Assembly: GCF_900496975.1 (NCBI RefSeq)
Contig: NZ_UFQC01000001.1
Span: 186,001 to 250,000, forward strand
Length of the DNA: 64,000 nt
Reading direction: 5' to 3'
Origin: Achromobacter veterisilvae
Lineage (GTDB): Bacteria; Pseudomonadota; Gammaproteobacteria; Burkholderiales; Burkholderiaceae_B
A model generated the notes under the pieces. It saw only the letters and a program-made list of their open reading frames with translations. It was not told the DNA's origin and ran no database searches. This document shows, piece after piece, positions 41,345 to 52,857 of this stretch; the stretch's first letter is position 1; each line of letters begins with the position of its first letter. A program made the translations under genes and the position numbers.

Positions 41345-44300
41345 GCCTGTCACGCCCCTTCATCCTGCGCCCCGTCGCCACGTCCTTCCTGATGATCGCC
41401 CTGCTGCTGTCGGGCATCCTGGCCTGGCGCATGCTGCCGGTGGCGGCCCTGCCGCAGGTGGACTACCCCATCATCCAGGTGATCACGCAGTATCCCGGCG
41501 CCAGCCCGAACGTGACGGCCCGCGCCGTCACCGCCCCGCTGGAGCGGCGCTTCGGACAGATCCCGGGCCTGAAGCAGATGTCGTCCACCAGCGGCAGCGG
41601 CATTTCCGTGATCACGCTTCAGTTCTCGCTGGACGTGTCGCTGGGCGTGGCCGAACAGGAGGTCCAGGCCGCCATCAGCGCCAGCGGCTCGCTGCTGCCC
41701 GGCGACCTGCCCACCCCGCCCGTGTACCGCAAGGTCAACCCCGCCGACGTGCCCATCCTGACCCTGGCCGTCACCTCGGAATCCCTGCCCCTGCCCAAGG
41801 TCTACGACCTGGTCGACACACGCATGACGCAGCGCCTGTCGCAACTGTCCGGCGTGGGCATGGTGAGCCTGGCCGGCGGCCAGCGGCCCGCCGTGCGCGT
41901 GCAGGTCAACCCGATGGCGCTGGCCGCGCGCGGGCTGCGGCTGGCGGACGTGCAGGAAGCCATCGGCAAGGCGAATTCGAACCAGCCCAAGGGCAGCTTC
42001 GACGGCCCGGTGCGCTCGGTCATCATGGACGCCAACGACCAGTTGCAAAGCGCCGAGGAATACCGCGAGCTGATCGTGGCCTGGCGCAACGGCGCGCCGG
42101 TGCGGCTGGGACAGGTCGCCAGCGTGGAGGACGGCGCCGAGGACCGCTACCTGGCGGCCTGGGTCGACCGGCAACCCGCCGTGCTGGTGAACATCCAGCG
42201 CCAGCCGGGCGCCAACGTCATCGCCGTGGCCGACCAGGTCAAGGCGCTGCTGCCGCAACTGACGGCCAGCCTGCCCGCCGCCGTGCAAGTCCGCGTGCTG
42301 ACCGACCGCACCGAGAGCATCCGCGCGTCCGTGCGGGGCGTGCAGTGGGAACTGGCGTTCGCCGTGGGGCTGGTCGTGCTGGTGACCTTCCTGTTCCTGC
42401 GCAACCTGCCCGCCACGCTGATCCCCAGCCTGGCCGTGCCGCTGTCCCTGATCGGCACCTTCGGCTTCATGCACCTGGCGGGCTTCTCCACCAACAACCT
42501 CACGCTGATGGCGCTGACCATCGGCGCGGGCTTCGTGGTGGACGACGCGATCGTCATGCTGGAGAACATCGCGCGCTACCGCGAACAGGGGCACAGCCCG
42601 ATGTCCGCCGCGCTCAAGGGCGCCGGCCAGATCGGCTTCACGCTGGTCTCGCTGACCCTGTCGCTGATCGCCGTGCTGATCCCGCTGCTCTTCATGGAAG
42701 ACGTGGTGGGCCGGCTGTTCCGCGAATTCGCCGTCACGCTGGCGGTCGCCATCCTCATTTCGCTGGCGGTGTCGCTCACCCTCACCCCCATGATGTGCGC
42801 GCGGCTGCTGCCGGCCCACGCCGAAACCCGCCCGGGGCTGCTGGACCGGATCCAGGCGCGCTACGCCGGCTGGCTGGACGCCACCCTGCGCCACCAGCGG
42901 CTGACCCTGGCGGCCATGCTGGCCACCGTGGCGCTCACCGGGCTGCTGTACCTGGCCGTGCCCAAGGGCTTCTTCCCGGTGCAGGACGGCGGCACCCTGC
43001 AAGGCGTGACCCAGTCGTCCCAGAGCACGTCGTTCGAGGCCATGGCGCGCCGCCAGCAGGCGGTGGCCGACAGCCTGCTGGCCGACCCCGACGTCGCCAG
43101 CCTGTCGTCCTTCATCGGCATCGACGGCATGAACACCACGCTGAACACCGGCCGGCTGCTGGTCAACCTGAAGCCCTGGGCCGAGCGCGGCGCGCCGCTG
43201 GCGGACATCATGGCCCGGCTGGACGCGCGCGCCCGCGAGGTCCAGGGCATTTCCCTGTTCCTGCAGCCCGTGCAGGAACTGAACATCGAGGACCGGGTCA
43301 GCCGCGGCCAGTACCAGTTCAGCCTGACCTCGCCGGACGCCGCGCTGCTGGCGCGCTGGAGCGGCCTGCTGACGCAGCGGCTGGCGCAGGCGCCCGAACT
43401 GGCCGATATCTCGTCCGACCTGCAGGGCGACGGCCGCCAGGCCTACCTGGAGGTCTCGCGCGACGCCGCCGCCCGGCTGGGCGTGACCATGGACGACGTG
43501 GCCCAGACCCTCTACAACGCCTTCGGCCAGCGCCAGGTCGCCACGCTGTTCACGCAGTCCAACCAGTACCGCGTGGTGCTGGAAGTGGACCGCAAGCTGG
43601 CGCTGAGCCCGGACGCGCTGGAGCGCGTCCACCTGCAGAGCGCGGACGGGCACGCCATTCCGCTGTCGGCGCTGGCCACCGTCAGCGAGCGCGCCGTGCC
43701 CCTGGCCGTCAACCACCTGTCGCAGTTCCCCGCCGTGAACCTGTCGTTCAACCTGCCGCGCGGCGGTTCGCTGGGCGAGGCCATCGCCGCCATCGAATCG
43801 GCGCGGCAGGAAATCGGCATGCCCGAAAGCGTGGAGCTGCGGCTGCAGGGCGCGGCGTCGGCGTTCCAGGCCTCGCTGTCGAATACGCTGTGGCTGATGC
43901 TGGCGGCGGTCGTCACCATGTACCTGGTGCTGGGCATGCTGTACGAAAGCGCCATCCATCCCGTCACCATCCTGTCCACGCTGCCCTCGGCCGCCGTCGG
44001 CGCGCTGCTCGCGCTGCTGCTCACCGGGCGTCCGCTGGACCTGATCGCCGTCATCGGCATCATCCTGCTGATCGGGCTGGTGAAGAAGAACGGCATCATG
44101 ATGGTGGACTTCGCGCTGGAGGCCGAGCGCACGCGCGGCCTGGCGCCCCACGACGCGATCCGCGAAGCCGCGCTGCTGCGCCTGCGCCCCATCCTGATGA
44201 CCACGCTGGCGGCGCTGTTCGGCGCGCTGCCGCTGATGCTGGCCACCGGCTCGGGCGCCGAACTGCGCCAGCCGCTGGGCTGGGTCATGGTGGGCGGGCT

Positions 44301-44418
44301 GCTGGTCAGCCAGGTCCTGACGCTGTTCACCACGCCCGCGGTCTACCTGTTCTTCCACCGACTGGGCCGGCGCGGCGTCTCCGCGGCCAGGCCGGGGGCT
44401 GAAGGCCCGGCGCCATGA
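41341..44418 (+). CDS. mdtB: RND multidrug efflux pump subunit MdtB-like
   Basis: Predicted 1025-residue inner-membrane pump with the 12-helix RND plan. [46 protein letters not shown] is typical of MdtB. Two large periplasmic domains and the helix 4 proton-relay area with DD ([21 protein letters not shown]) are present. MdtB and MdtC form a mixed trimer. It overlaps both neighbours (ATGA), so the three pump genes are one operon. Confidence 0.92.
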   Translation: MSLSRPFILRPVATSFLMIALLLSGILAWRMLPVAALPQVDYPIIQVITQYPGASPNVTARAVTAPLERRFGQIPGLKQMSSTSGSGISVITLQFSLDVSLGVAEQEVQAAISASGSLLPGDLPTPPVYRKVNPADVPILTLAVTSESLPLPKVYDLVDTRMTQRLSQLSGVGMVSLAGGQRPAVRVQVNPMALAARGLRLADVQEAIGKANSNQPKGSFDGPVRSVIMDANDQLQSAEEYRELIVAWRNGAPVRLGQVASVEDGAEDRYLAAWVDRQPAVLVNIQRQPGANVIAVADQVKALLPQLTASLPAAVQVRVLTDRTESIRASVRGVQWELAFAVGLVVLVTFLFLRNLPATLIPSLAVPLSLIGTFGFMHLAGFSTNNLTLMALTIGAGFVVDDAIVMLENIARYREQGHSPMSAALKGAGQIGFTLVSLTLSLIAVLIPLLFMEDVVGRLFREFAVTLAVAILISLAVSLTLTPMMCARLLPAHAETRPGLLDRIQARYAGWLDATLRHQRLTLAAMLATVALTGLLYLAVPKGFFPVQDGGTLQGVTQSSQSTSFEAMARRQQAVADSLLADPDVASLSSFIGIDGMNTTLNTGRLLVNLKPWAERGAPLADIMARLDARAREVQGISLFLQPVQELNIEDRVSRGQYQFSLTSPDAALLARWSGLLTQRLAQAPELADISSDLQGDGRQAYLEVSRDAAARLGVTMDDVAQTLYNAFGQRQVATLFTQSNQYRVVLEVDRKLALSPDALERVHLQSADGHAIPLSALATVSERAVPLAVNHLSQFPAVNLSFNLPRGGSLGEAIAAIESARQEIGMPESVELRLQGAASAFQASLSNTLWLMLAAVVTMYLVLGMLYESAIHPVTILSTLPSAAVGALLALLLTGRPLDLIAVIGIILLIGLVKKNGIMMVDFALEAERTRGLAPHDAIREAALLRLRPILMTTLAALFGALPLMLATGSGAELRQPLGWVMVGGLLVSQVLTLFTTPAVYLFFHRLGRRGVSAARPGAEGPAP

Positions 44419-47400
44419 TCCGGGCCCTGCTGCATCGTCCGGTCGCCTGCATCTTCCTGGCGCTGGCGCTGACCCTGCTGGGCGCGGTGGCCTGGCGGCT
44501 GCTGCCGGTGGCGCCCCTGCCGCAGGTCGATTTCCCCACCATCGAAGTGCGGGCCGAACTGCCGGGCGCCAGCCCCGAAAGCATGGCCAGCACCGTGGCC
44601 GCGCCGCTGGAGCGCGCGCTGGGCAGCATCGCGGGCGTCAGCGCGATGACCTCCTCCAGCAACCAGGGCGCCACCCGCGTCCAGTTGCAGTTCGACCTGG
44701 ACCGCGACATCAACGAGGCCGCCCGCGACGTGCAGGCCGCCCTCAACGCGGCCCGCGCGGACCTGCCCTCCGGCATGCCCGACAATCCCAGCTACCGCAA
44801 GATCAATCCCTCGCAGGCGCCCATCATGGCGCTGGCGCTCAGTTCCCCGACCCGCCCCGCCGGCCAGCTCTACGACCTGGGCTCGACCGTGCTGGCGCAG
44901 AAGATTTCGCAGATCAACGGCGTGGGCGAAGTGACGATGGGCGGCAGTTCGCTGCCCGCCGTGCGCGTGCAGGTCAACCCCAATGCGCTGTCCCACTACG
45001 GCGTGGCGCTGGACGACGTCCGCAAGGCGATCTCCAACGCGGCGCCCATGGGGCCGCAAGGCCAGTTGGATTCCGCCGCCCGGCGCTGGGAAGTCGGCAC
45101 GCCCGAGCAGCCCCGCAGCGCGCGCGAATACGACAGCCTGATCGTGCGCTACCAGGACGGCGCCGTCATCCGCCTGTCGCAAGTGGCGCGGGTGAGCGAT
45201 TCGGTGGAAAACCGCTACAGCAGCGGTTTCCACAACCGCAACCCGGCGGTCGTCCTGACCATCAGCCGCCAGCCCGGCTCGAACATCATCGAGACCATCC
45301 GGGCCATCAACCGGGCCCTGCCCGGCCTGCGCGCGCTGATGCCGGCCGACGTGGACCTGACCGTGGCGCTGGACCGTTCGCCCGGCATCGACGCGACCTT
45401 GCGCGAGGCCCACATCACGCTGGGGCTGGCCACCGCGCTGGTGATCCTGGTGGTCTGGGCCTTCCTGGGCAACGCCCGCGCGGCGGCCATCCCCAGCGTG
45501 GCGATCCCGGTGTGCCTGATCGCCACCTTCGCCGTCATGTACCTGTGGGGCTTTTCGCTGAACAACCTGTCGCTGATGGCGCTGATCGTCGCGGCCGGCC
45601 TGGTCGTGGACGACGCCATCGTCGTGCTGGAGAACATCTCGCGCCACCTCGAACGCGGCCTGTCGCCGCGCGCGGCGGCGCTGCGCGGCGTGCGCGAAGT
45701 GGGCTTCACCCTGGTCGCCATGACCGTGGCGCTGAGCGTGGTCTTCGTATCCATCCTGTTCATGGGCGGCCTGGTCGAACGGCTGTTCCGCGAATTCTCC
45801 ATCACCCTGGTGGCGGCGACGGTCATCTCGCTGGTCGTATCGGTGGCCATCATTCCCAGCCTGTGCGCCCGCTGGCTCAGGCCCGCCGCCCGGCCGTCCC
45901 CCGGCGCCGGCGCGCCCGCGTCGCGGACACAGGCGGCCTATGCGCGCATCCACGCCTGGTACGGCCGCAGCCTGGCGCGCGTGCTGGGCCATGCCCGGCT
46001 GACCCTGTTGCTGCTGGCCGGCGTGGTGGGGTTGAACGTCTATCTATATGTGCAGGCGCCCAAGGGGTTCCTGCCCGTGCAGGACACCGGCCAGCTCATG
46101 GGCTTCGTGCGCGGCGACGACGGCTTCTCGTTCCAGGTCATGCAGCCCAAGATCGACGTCTACCGCCAACTGGTGCTCAAGCACCCCGCCGTGCAGGACG
46201 TCATCGGCTACAACGGCGGCGGCCTGGGCATCAGCAATTCGCTCTTCCTGATCCGCCTGAAACCCGCGTCCGAACGCAAGGAATCGTCGACGGAGGTCAT
46301 CAACTGGCTGCGCGCGAACGCCCCGCCGGTGCCCGGCGGCATGTTCTTCCTGAACGTGGACCAGGACCTGCGCATGCCCGGCGGCTTCGGCAACTCGGGC
46401 GACCATGAACTCGCCATCATGGCCAGCGACGTCCCCGCCCTGCGTCAGTGGTCGCGCAAGATATCCAAGGCCATGCAGGAGATCCCCGAACTGCGCGACG
46501 TGGACGCCCAGGGCGACGGCGCCACGCAGCAGGTGGTGATCGACATCGACCGCAGCGCCGCCCAGCGGCTGGGCGTGGACATGGGCACCGTCAGCAGCAT
46601 GCTCAGCAACTCCTTCAGCCAGCGGCAGGTCGCCACCCTGTACGACGCCATGAACCAGTACCGCGTGGTGCTGGAACTGGACCCGCGCTACACCGAGGAT
46701 CCGGACGTGCTGGAACAGGTGCAGGTCGTGGCCGCGAACGGCGAGCGCGTGCCGCTGACGGCATTCGCCACCTACGAGTACGGGCTGGTCAACGACCGCG
46801 TCTACCATGACGGCCTGTTCGCCGCCGTGTGGGTCGGTTTTTCGCTCGCGGACGGCGTATCGCTGGAACAGGGCCTGGCCGCCATCGACGCCGCCATGGC
46901 CAAGCTGATGGTGCCGTCCTACATCCAGACCCGCCTGGGCGGCGACGCCCGCAACTTCCAGCAGAGCCTGCAGGACCAGCCCTGGCTGATCCTGGCCGTG
47001 CTGGTCGCCATCTACCTGGTGCTGGGCGTGCTGTACGAAAGCCCCCTGCATCCGCTCACGATCCTGTCCACCCTGCCCTCGGCCGGCGTGGGCGCGCTGC
47101 TGGCGCTGCGGCTGGCCGGCATGGAATTCACCCTGATCGCGCTGCTCGGGATCTTCCTGCTCGTGGGCATCGTCATGAAGAACGCCATCCTCATGATCGA
47201 CTTCGCGCTCGGCCTCGAACGGCGCGAAGGGCTCACGCCGGAACAGGCCATCCACCGCGCCGCCATGCTGCGCCTGCGGCCCATCATGATGACCAACCTG
47301 GCGGGCCTGCTGGGCGCCCTGCCCCTGGTGCTGGGCATGGGCGAAGGCTCGGAACTGCGGCGGCCGCTAGGCATCGCCATCGTCGGCGGGCTGATGATCA

Positions 47401-47489
47401 GCCAGTTCCTGACGCTGTACACCACGCCGATCGTGTACCTGGCGCTGGAACGGCTGCGCCTGAGGTGGCGGGCCGCCGCGGTCAGATGA
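44415..47489 (+). CDS. mdtC: RND multidrug efflux pump subunit MdtC-like
   Basis: Predicted 1024-residue RND protein, paralogous to the preceding gene ([70 protein letters not shown]). The proton-relay DD is in [21 protein letters not shown]. As in other MdtBC pairs the two copies are distinct along their length. Known systems export bile salts, novobiocin, and in some species siderophores. A possible terminator lies in the 34 bases before the convergent catalase gene. Confidence 0.92.
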   Translation: MIRALLHRPVACIFLALALTLLGAVAWRLLPVAPLPQVDFPTIEVRAELPGASPESMASTVAAPLERALGSIAGVSAMTSSSNQGATRVQLQFDLDRDINEAARDVQAALNAARADLPSGMPDNPSYRKINPSQAPIMALALSSPTRPAGQLYDLGSTVLAQKISQINGVGEVTMGGSSLPAVRVQVNPNALSHYGVALDDVRKAISNAAPMGPQGQLDSAARRWEVGTPEQPRSAREYDSLIVRYQDGAVIRLSQVARVSDSVENRYSSGFHNRNPAVVLTISRQPGSNIIETIRAINRALPGLRALMPADVDLTVALDRSPGIDATLREAHITLGLATALVILVVWAFLGNARAAAIPSVAIPVCLIATFAVMYLWGFSLNNLSLMALIVAAGLVVDDAIVVLENISRHLERGLSPRAAALRGVREVGFTLVAMTVALSVVFVSILFMGGLVERLFREFSITLVAATVISLVVSVAIIPSLCARWLRPAARPSPGAGAPASRTQAAYARIHAWYGRSLARVLGHARLTLLLLAGVVGLNVYLYVQAPKGFLPVQDTGQLMGFVRGDDGFSFQVMQPKIDVYRQLVLKHPAVQDVIGYNGGGLGISNSLFLIRLKPASERKESSTEVINWLRANAPPVPGGMFFLNVDQDLRMPGGFGNSGDHELAIMASDVPALRQWSRKISKAMQEIPELRDVDAQGDGATQQVVIDIDRSAAQRLGVDMGTVSSMLSNSFSQRQVATLYDAMNQYRVVLELDPRYTEDPDVLEQVQVVAANGERVPLTAFATYEYGLVNDRVYHDGLFAAVWVGFSLADGVSLEQGLAAIDAAMAKLMVPSYIQTRLGGDARNFQQSLQDQPWLILAVLVAIYLVLGVLYESPLHPLTILSTLPSAGVGALLALRLAGMEFTLIALLGIFLLVGIVMKNAILMIDFALGLERREGLTPEQAIHRAAMLRLRPIMMTNLAGLLGALPLVLGMGEGSELRRPLGIAIVGGLMISQFLTLYTTPIVYLALERLRLRWRAAAVR

Positions 47490-47491
47490 AG

Positions 47492-47525
47492 AGGCGGCGC
47501 GCGCGCCTTGTCAAGGCCGCCGCCT
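47492..47525. terminator. Nested hairpin between convergent mdtC and catalase genes
   Basis: AGGCGGC (47492-47498) pairs with GCCGCCT (47519-47525), and inside it CCTTG-T-CAAGG (47506-47516) forms a second dyad. It lies between two converging genes and overlaps the catalase stop, so it may end transcription from both sides; no long T-run is present. Confidence 0.4.
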
Positions 47526-49914
47526 ATACCGCTGGCGGGCTGGTCTCCCGTTCGGGATGGCGATGCCTGGCCAGGGCCTCGATGAACATGGGCGCGCTTT
47601 TGGCCGGCGCCCCGTCCACCAGCAGCAGGCCGCCGTCGGCCTCGTCCGGCTCGATGCCGGCCGCGGCGAACAACTGCTTGCCCTCGCCCATGCCCATCAG
47701 CGTCTTGCCGTGGCGGAAGGCATCGCGCAGGAATTCCAGCGCGCGCCCATCGGCCCGCAAGCGCTCGACGGCCGCCTCGCCGCCCGGCACCACCGCCCCG
47801 TCGAACAACGCCGACGGCTGATTGTCCAGGGACCCGTCGGCATCCAGCGCCTGGCCGCCCTCGGCCGCCAGCGGGCCGATGCGCTGGCCCACCAGCCGCA
47901 CCGTGGCGCCGGCGCCGATGAGGGCGTCGGCCACGGCGGACACGGCCTTCACATCCACGCCCTCGGCCACCAGGATGGCGACCTTGCGCGTGGCGATGCC
48001 GCCATCCCCCGGCCTTGCGGTCAGCGACAGCGAGGGAGACACCTCGACCTCCGGCCGGGGCGGATCCTCGATGGCGCGCGGCAAGGGGTCCGGCAATTCC
48101 ATGCCGAGCCCCTGCGCCACGGCCTGCGCCAGTTCGTCGGACACGTTGCGCAGGGACGCGACCATGCGCCGGCGGATGGCGGGCACCGTCACCTTGCTCA
48201 GTTCGAACGCGAAGGCGCTGGCGATGTGGCCGCGCTCCCAGCCGGCCTGGCTGGCGTAGAACAGGGCGGCCTGGTTGTAGTGTTCGGCGAACTTCTCCGG
48301 ATGCCCGCGCAGCTCATCGCCCGCGGCCGGCTCGGGAAAGGACACGAAGCCCTCCATGCCCGCCTGGAACGGACAGCCGCCCGCCAGCGAGTTGGGCTCG
48401 TAGGCCACCCGGCCGCGGTGGATCGCCTGGCGGTGCATGCCGTCGCGCTGGTTGTTCTGCACGGGCGCCAGCGGCGCGTTGATCGGGATTTCGTGGAAAT
48501 TGGGGCCGCCCAGCCGCGATATCTGCGTATCCACGTAGGAATGGATGCGCCCGGCCAACAGCGGATCGTTGGTGAAGTCCAGGCCCGGCACCACGTGCGC
48601 CGCGCAGAAGGCCACCTGCTCCGTCTCGGCGAAGAAGTTGTCGGGGTTGCGGTCCAGCACCAGGCGTCCCACCGGCACCACGGGCACCAGTTCCTCCGGC
48701 ACGATCTTGGTGGCGTCCAGCACGTCGAAGCTGAACTGGTCCGCCTCTTCCTCGGTGAACACCTGGACGCCCAGCTCCCACTGCGGGCCGTTGCCCGCGT
48801 CGATGGCCTCCCAGAGGTCGCGGCGATGGAAGTCCGGATCGGCCCCGGAAACCTTGACCGCCTCGTCCCACACCTGGGAATGCGTCCCCAGCACCGGGTT
48901 CCAGTGGAACTTCACCAGCCGGGATTCGCCCTTGGCGTTGACGAAGCGGAAGGTGTGCACGCCGAAGCCCTGCATCATGCGGTAGCTGCGCGGAATGGCC
49001 CGGTCGGACATCAGCCACATCAGCATGTGCGTGGATTCCGGCATCAGCGACACGAAGTCCCAGAACGTGTCGTGCGCGGACGCGGCCTGCGGCATGCCAT
49101 GATGCGGCTCGGGCTTGACCGCGTGCACCAGGTCCGGGAACTTCATCGCGTCCTGGATGAAGAACACTGGCATGTTGTTGCCGACCAGGTCCCAGTTGCC
49201 CTCGTCGGTATAGAACTTCACGGCGAAGCCGCGTACGTCGCGCGCGGTGTCCTTCGAACCGCGCTCTCCCGCCACGGTCGAGAACCGCACGAAGACCGGC
49301 GTGCGCTTGCCTTTCTCGGCGAACGGCGCCGCGGCGGTCAGGTCGGTCAACGCCCGCTGGCATTCGAAATAGCCGTGGGCCGCGGAGCCGCGCGCGTGCA
49401 CGATGCGCTCCGGAATGCGCTCGTGGTCGAAATGGGTGACCTTCTCGCGCAGGACGAAATCCTTCAGCAGCGCGGGGCCGCGCAAGCCCGCCTTGAGCGA
49501 GTGCTGGTTGTCGCTGACCCGCACGCCCTGGTTGGTGGTCAGCGCCTGGCCGCTGGCGTCCGCGCGCACGCGCTCGAGCCGGCCGCCGGCGGCATTCACG
49601 CCCGGCTCGGCCGGGCCGTTCGTCTTCTCCGACGCCGCGCTTTCGGACAGCGAACTCGCCCCGGCGGACGGGTCCGCCGCCGGCACCGTGGCGCCGGTAT
49701 AGGGACAGCGCGCAGCCTCTTCGCCGTACTCGGCCGCCTTGCCGGCGTTGTGGGGCATGGCCGCCGCCGCGGCGTCCACCGCCGCGGCGCGCTTCGAGGC
49801 GGGATGGCGCGCGGCGCGCGCCGGCGCGGAGGCGGGGCCGCTGTCGGTATTCAGGTAGGCGGTCTCCACCGCGGGGCCCGCGCCCGCCTTTCCTGCTGGT
49901 TTCTTGCTAGGCAT
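47524..49914 (-). CDS. katE: Large-subunit monofunctional catalase (clade II, HPII type)
   Basis: Predicted 796-residue haem catalase. An Ala/Pro-rich N-terminal extension of about 110 residues precedes the core, which begins near [27 protein letters not shown]. The catalytic histidine is in [18 protein letters not shown], the distal Asn region is [29 protein letters not shown], and the haem-tyrosine segment is [27 protein letters not shown]-terminal DJ-1/amidotransferase-like domain follows ([22 protein letters not shown]... to end). GGAGA before ATG overlaps the ferritin-like stop, coupling the two. Confidence 0.93.
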   Translation of the reverse strand: MPSKKPAGKAGAGPAVETAYLNTDSGPASAPARAARHPASKRAAAVDAAAAAMPHNAGKAAEYGEEAARCPYTGATVPAADPSAGASSLSESAASEKTNGPAEPGVNAAGGRLERVRADASGQALTTNQGVRVSDNQHSLKAGLRGPALLKDFVLREKVTHFDHERIPERIVHARGSAAHGYFECQRALTDLTAAAPFAEKGKRTPVFVRFSTVAGERGSKDTARDVRGFAVKFYTDEGNWDLVGNNMPVFFIQDAMKFPDLVHAVKPEPHHGMPQAASAHDTFWDFVSLMPESTHMLMWLMSDRAIPRSYRMMQGFGVHTFRFVNAKGESRLVKFHWNPVLGTHSQVWDEAVKVSGADPDFHRRDLWEAIDAGNGPQWELGVQVFTEEEADQFSFDVLDATKIVPEELVPVVPVGRLVLDRNPDNFFAETEQVAFCAAHVVPGLDFTNDPLLAGRIHSYVDTQISRLGGPNFHEIPINAPLAPVQNNQRDGMHRQAIHRGRVAYEPNSLAGGCPFQAGMEGFVSFPEPAAGDELRGHPEKFAEHYNQAALFYASQAGWERGHIASAFAFELSKVTVPAIRRRMVASLRNVSDELAQAVAQGLGMELPDPLPRAIEDPPRPEVEVSPSLSLTARPGDGGIATRKVAILVAEGVDVKAVSAVADALIGAGATVRLVGQRIGPLAAEGGQALDADGSLDNQPSALFDGAVVPGGEAAVERLRADGRALEFLRDAFRHGKTLMGMGEGKQLFAAAGIEPDEADGGLLLVDGAPAKSAPMFIEALARHRHPERETSPPAV

Positions 49915-49924
49915 GGCGGGTCTC

Positions 49925-50536
49925 CTAATTCAGCATCTTGCCGCGCGCCTGCTCGGCGCGGGATGCGCCGATCGCGGACTCGACCTGCTTGACCTCTTCG
50001 GGAGGCGGCAGCACGGCGGGAAATCCCAGGGCCTCGATCCACAGCTCGCGCGACCAGCCCATGGTGTGATAAAGGTGGTGCTCCTCGTCGGTGACGACCG
50101 CGTCGTAGGCCTGTTTGAGCACCTTGGCCTCGGTGCCGCCCTGCTGGTCGGCGACCGCGCCGATCAGCGCCCAGTTCGCGTGGTCCTTGGTCTCGGCCAG
50201 CACCACGCACTCCGTCGCGACCAACTGGGCGGCGTTCGCGTCTCCCGCGCTGATCGCCATCTTCATGGCCTTGACCAGCGCCTCGCCGATATGGCGCACC
50301 ACCTCCCGGCCCGGCGGCTGGCGCTCGGGGTCCAGCCCCAGTTGCTCGAACACGGTCAGCAGCACGCGGCGGTGCGTGCGGGTTTCTTCCAGGTACTCCA
50401 GCCATTCCTTCTTCAGGTCTTCGTTGACCGCGCAGGACACGGCGGTCTCGTAAATGTTCAATCCTCCTATCTCGGTCTCCAGGGCCTGGTACAGCAATTC
50501 CTCTATCTGCGAGGCATTTCCGGCTTTGCGTTTCAT
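49925..50536 (-). CDS. Ferritin-like domain protein
   Basis: Predicted 203-residue helical protein. It shows a four-helix pattern with carboxylate and histidine pairs (ALETEIGGLNIYETAV, WLEYLEETRTHRRVLLTVFEQLGL, CVVLAETKDHANWALIGAV, and DAVVTDEEHHLYHTMGWSREL), suggesting a di-iron site. AGGAG lies seven bases before ATG 50536. It is the first gene of an operon with the catalase, so it likely handles iron or peroxide in oxidative stress. I cannot place it in a named ferritin group. Confidence 0.7.
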   Translation of the reverse strand: MKRKAGNASQIEELLYQALETEIGGLNIYETAVSCAVNEDLKKEWLEYLEETRTHRRVLLTVFEQLGLDPERQPPGREVVRHIGEALVKAMKMAISAGDANAAQLVATECVVLAETKDHANWALIGAVADQQGGTEAKVLKQAYDAVVTDEEHHLYHTMGWSRELWIEALGFPAVLPPPEEVKQVESAIGASRAEQARGKMLN

Positions 50537-50671
50537 TGGGCGCTCCTGTGTCGGGTCGTATCTCGATGCCGCGGCCGCGCGTCGGCGGCCTTGCGGTTGA
50601 GACGCGTGCCCAGCAAACCCCGTGCCCGCCGGCCCCCCTCGCCCTGGCGACCCTGGCCCCATTTCGCTTAG

Positions 50672-50690
50672 AATTGGAACCATTCTCAAT
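50672..50690. promoter_or_regulatory. Fur-like site upstream of the PepSY gene
   Basis: AATTGGAACCATTCTCAAT, read on the minus strand, has a TGAGAAT half (six of seven to the Fur half-site TGATAAT) and a weaker second half. It lies about 50-68 bases before the PepSY start. PepSY/DUF3325 pairs are commonly iron-repressed, which supports Fur control. Confidence 0.5.
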
Positions 50691-50739
50691 AAAATCAGAC
50701 CGTCCGGCTCGCGGCGGCATCACAATAAAGAGGCTCGTC

Positions 50740-52371
50740 CTGAAACCCGGTTTCCGCCTGTCCATGGCCTGGCTCCACACGTGGGCCGGCCTATGGTTCT
50801 CCTGGCTGCTGTTCGCTGTCTTCCTGACGGGCTCGCTGGCCGTTTTCTCCGAACCCATCACCCACTGGATGACGCCCGAGCACCACGAAGCGGAAGCCCT
50901 GGCGGCGCGGAAGGAAAGCGTCCCGGTGGACCGGGCGCGGCGCTTCGAACTGGCCGTGGACTACATGACGCGCAACCACGGCGGCGCCGGCATGTGGGAA
51001 ATCTGGCCCGTCGACCGCTTCCACGACAACGGGCTGACGGCCTACTGGTTCGACAAGAACGGCATGTATGCCGACGCCGACCTGGATCCCGACACCGGCG
51101 CCGAACTGGACGACCACCATGAGGCCGCGGGCCGCGCCACCCTGGGCGGCTCGCATTTCGTCGACTTCCACTACACCCTGCACGACGCGAACCTGGGCCT
51201 GTGGATCGTCGCCTTCGCCAGCATGGCGATGCTGGTCGCGCTGATTTCCGGCGTGGTGACGCACAAGCGCATCTTCAAGGACTTTTTCACCTTCCGCGCC
51301 CGGAAGGGGCAGCGTTCGTGGCTGGACGCGCACAATGCGGTGGCGGTGCTGACCCTGCCGTTCCAGTTCATGATCGCCTACACCGGCATCGTGATCTCCA
51401 GCGCCGCGCTCATGCCCGCCCCCATCGCCGCGAACTACGGCGCGGGGCCGGACGCCGCCCGGCGGTACCTGGCCGAAATGGAGGGCGAGGAAACCCTCGT
51501 GCGCAGCGGCATCGCGCAGGCGGTGCCGGCCCTGGAACCCATCGTGGCGCATGGCGAACGATTGATCGGGCAGACGGCGCGCGCCATCGTGATCCGCAAC
51601 CCGGAAGACAGCTCCATGCGCATCGGCGTATATGGCTGGAACGAAGACGCGGACACCTTCCGCAGCATCAGCGCCACCACCGGCATGGCGGAGTTTTCCG
51701 CAAGCGGCGAACTGCTGCGCCTGCGGCCGCCGGGCGGCGTGCTGGGCGGCGCGCCCTCGCTGGCGCGCCAGGTGATGGCCGACCTGCACATGGCGAAATT
51801 CGGCGGCCTGGCCATCAAGTGGCTGTATTTCGTCTGCGGCCTGGCCGGCGCCGCCATGATGGGCACCGGGGCGGTGCTGTTCATGGTCAAGCGCCGCGCC
51901 AGGCACGGCGACGAATTCGGCGGCGCCACGGCGCGGGTCTACCGCCTGATCGAAGGGCTGAACGTGGCCGCGCTGGCCGGGCTGGCCATCGCCTGCATCG
52001 GCTATTTCTGGGCCAACCGCCTGCTGCCCGCCGCGCTGGAAAACCGCGCGGCCTGGGAACTGCGCGGCTTCTTCCTGATCTGGGCGCTGACCCTGGTCCA
52101 TGCCTGGCTGTGCAGTCCCCGCCGCGCCTGGATCGCGCAACTGGGCCTGTTGTCGGCGCTGTGCCTGCTGCTGCCGCTGCTGTCCTTCGCCACCCTGGGC
52201 GACCATCCCTATGCGCAGATCGCGCGCGGCGACTGGGAAAGCGCCGGCGTCGAACTGGGCGCCCTGGCTTTCGGCGTACTATCGGGCTGGGCGGCCCTCC
52301 ATGTGTGGAAGCGGCCCGCATCGGCGCCCTCGCGGCGCAAATCCCGCGCGAACGAAGAGGCAGCGGCATGA
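50740..52371 (+). CDS. PepSY-associated transmembrane protein (iron-linked), probable CTG start
   Basis: Predicted 543-residue membrane protein with four or five helices (WLHTWAGLWFSWLLFAVFLTGSLAVFSEPITHWM, LWIVAFASMAMLVALISGVVTHKRIFKDFF, LDAHNAVAVLTLPFQFMIAYTGIVISS, KWLYFVCGLAGAAMMGTGAVLFMVKRRA). Conserved HTWAGL, VTHKRIF and DAHN motifs are PepSY-type. No ATG precedes the conserved N-terminus; family members as I recall begin MKxGFRxSMAWLHTWAG, and here that first position is CTG with AAGAGG six bases upstream. ATG 50764 would start at MAWLHTWAG. Likely involved in ferri-siderophore reduction. Confidence 0.8.
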   Translation: MKPGFRLSMAWLHTWAGLWFSWLLFAVFLTGSLAVFSEPITHWMTPEHHEAEALAARKESVPVDRARRFELAVDYMTRNHGGAGMWEIWPVDRFHDNGLTAYWFDKNGMYADADLDPDTGAELDDHHEAAGRATLGGSHFVDFHYTLHDANLGLWIVAFASMAMLVALISGVVTHKRIFKDFFTFRARKGQRSWLDAHNAVAVLTLPFQFMIAYTGIVISSAALMPAPIAANYGAGPDAARRYLAEMEGEETLVRSGIAQAVPALEPIVAHGERLIGQTARAIVIRNPEDSSMRIGVYGWNEDADTFRSISATTGMAEFSASGELLRLRPPGGVLGGAPSLARQVMADLHMAKFGGLAIKWLYFVCGLAGAAMMGTGAVLFMVKRRARHGDEFGGATARVYRLIEGLNVAALAGLAIACIGYFWANRLLPAALENRAAWELRGFFLIWALTLVHAWLCSPRRAWIAQLGLLSALCLLLPLLSFATLGDHPYAQIARGDWESAGVELGALAFGVLSGWAALHVWKRPASAPSRRKSRANEEAAA

Positions 52372-52718
52372 ACACCAACGATCTATACGCCGTTTCCATG
52401 GCCTTGCTGCTGACTTATTCCGGCATGGCCTGCCTGAGCCTGGCCATGCCGCGCCACTACGACCAGGTCTGGGGACGCGACCCGTCCGCCGGCCACACCC
52501 GGGCGTTGCGCGGAGCCGGCGTGCTGTTGCTGGCGCTGGCCCTGCTGCCCTGCGTCGGCCTGTGGGGCAATACGGTGGGCATGGTGGCCTGGCTGGGCTG
52601 GCTGTCGGCGGGCGCCCTGCTGTGGGTCGGGATGCTGTCCTGGGCGCCCCGCCCGGCGGCGCGCACCGCGGCGCTGGCCGTGGCGATATCGCTGGCCGGG
52701 GTCGGCATCGGGTTCTAG
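52368..52718 (+). CDS. DUF3325 small membrane protein
   Basis: Predicted 116-residue protein with about four hydrophobic helices (YAVSMALLLTYSGMACLSLAM, ALRGAGVLLLALALLPCVGLWG, VGMVAWLGWLSAGALLWVGMLSW, AALAVAISLAGVGIGF). It starts at an ATGA overlap with the PepSY gene and is the usual partner of such proteins in iron-uptake loci. Function unknown; probably forms a complex with the PepSY protein. Confidence 0.8.
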   Translation: MNTNDLYAVSMALLLTYSGMACLSLAMPRHYDQVWGRDPSAGHTRALRGAGVLLLALALLPCVGLWGNTVGMVAWLGWLSAGALLWVGMLSWAPRPAARTAALAVAISLAGVGIGF

Positions 52719-52755
52719 GGCCCCCGGTCGCGCAAACAAGGGCCCGATTGCGCGT

Positions 52756-52769
52756 TTGACGCGCATCAA
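52756..52769 (+). promoter_or_regulatory. FNR-like box upstream of nrdD
   Basis: TTGACGCGCATCAA matches TTGAT-N4-ATCAA at nine of ten defined positions. It lies about 89 bases before ATG 52858, so activation at low oxygen would place transcription start near 52804, just before the first NrdR-like box. Confidence 0.65.
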
Positions 52770-52805
52770 GCCAGGCCGATATCCCGCGCTCGCGATGCGC
52801 CGCGC

Positions 52806-52852
52806 TCACCATATGTGGTGGTAGAGTTTTCATACCCTACTACATATGGTAT
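52806..52852. promoter_or_regulatory. Pair of NrdR-like boxes upstream of nrdD
   Basis: Box 1 (TCACCATATGTGGTGG, 52806-52821) and box 2 (CTACTACATATGGTAT, 52837-52852) each match the NrdR pattern acaCwATATwGtgt at about 11 of 16 positions. Their starts are 31 bases apart, the three-helical-turn spacing known for NrdR pairs. They sit at and just after the predicted start point, a repressing position. Confidence 0.7.
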
Positions 52853-52857
52853 CAGTC

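Noticed and set aside
41350-44358. Long minus-strand frame opposite mdtB
   Set aside because: Antisense shadow, composed mainly of Gln, His, Arg and Gly, with no ribosome site or domain.
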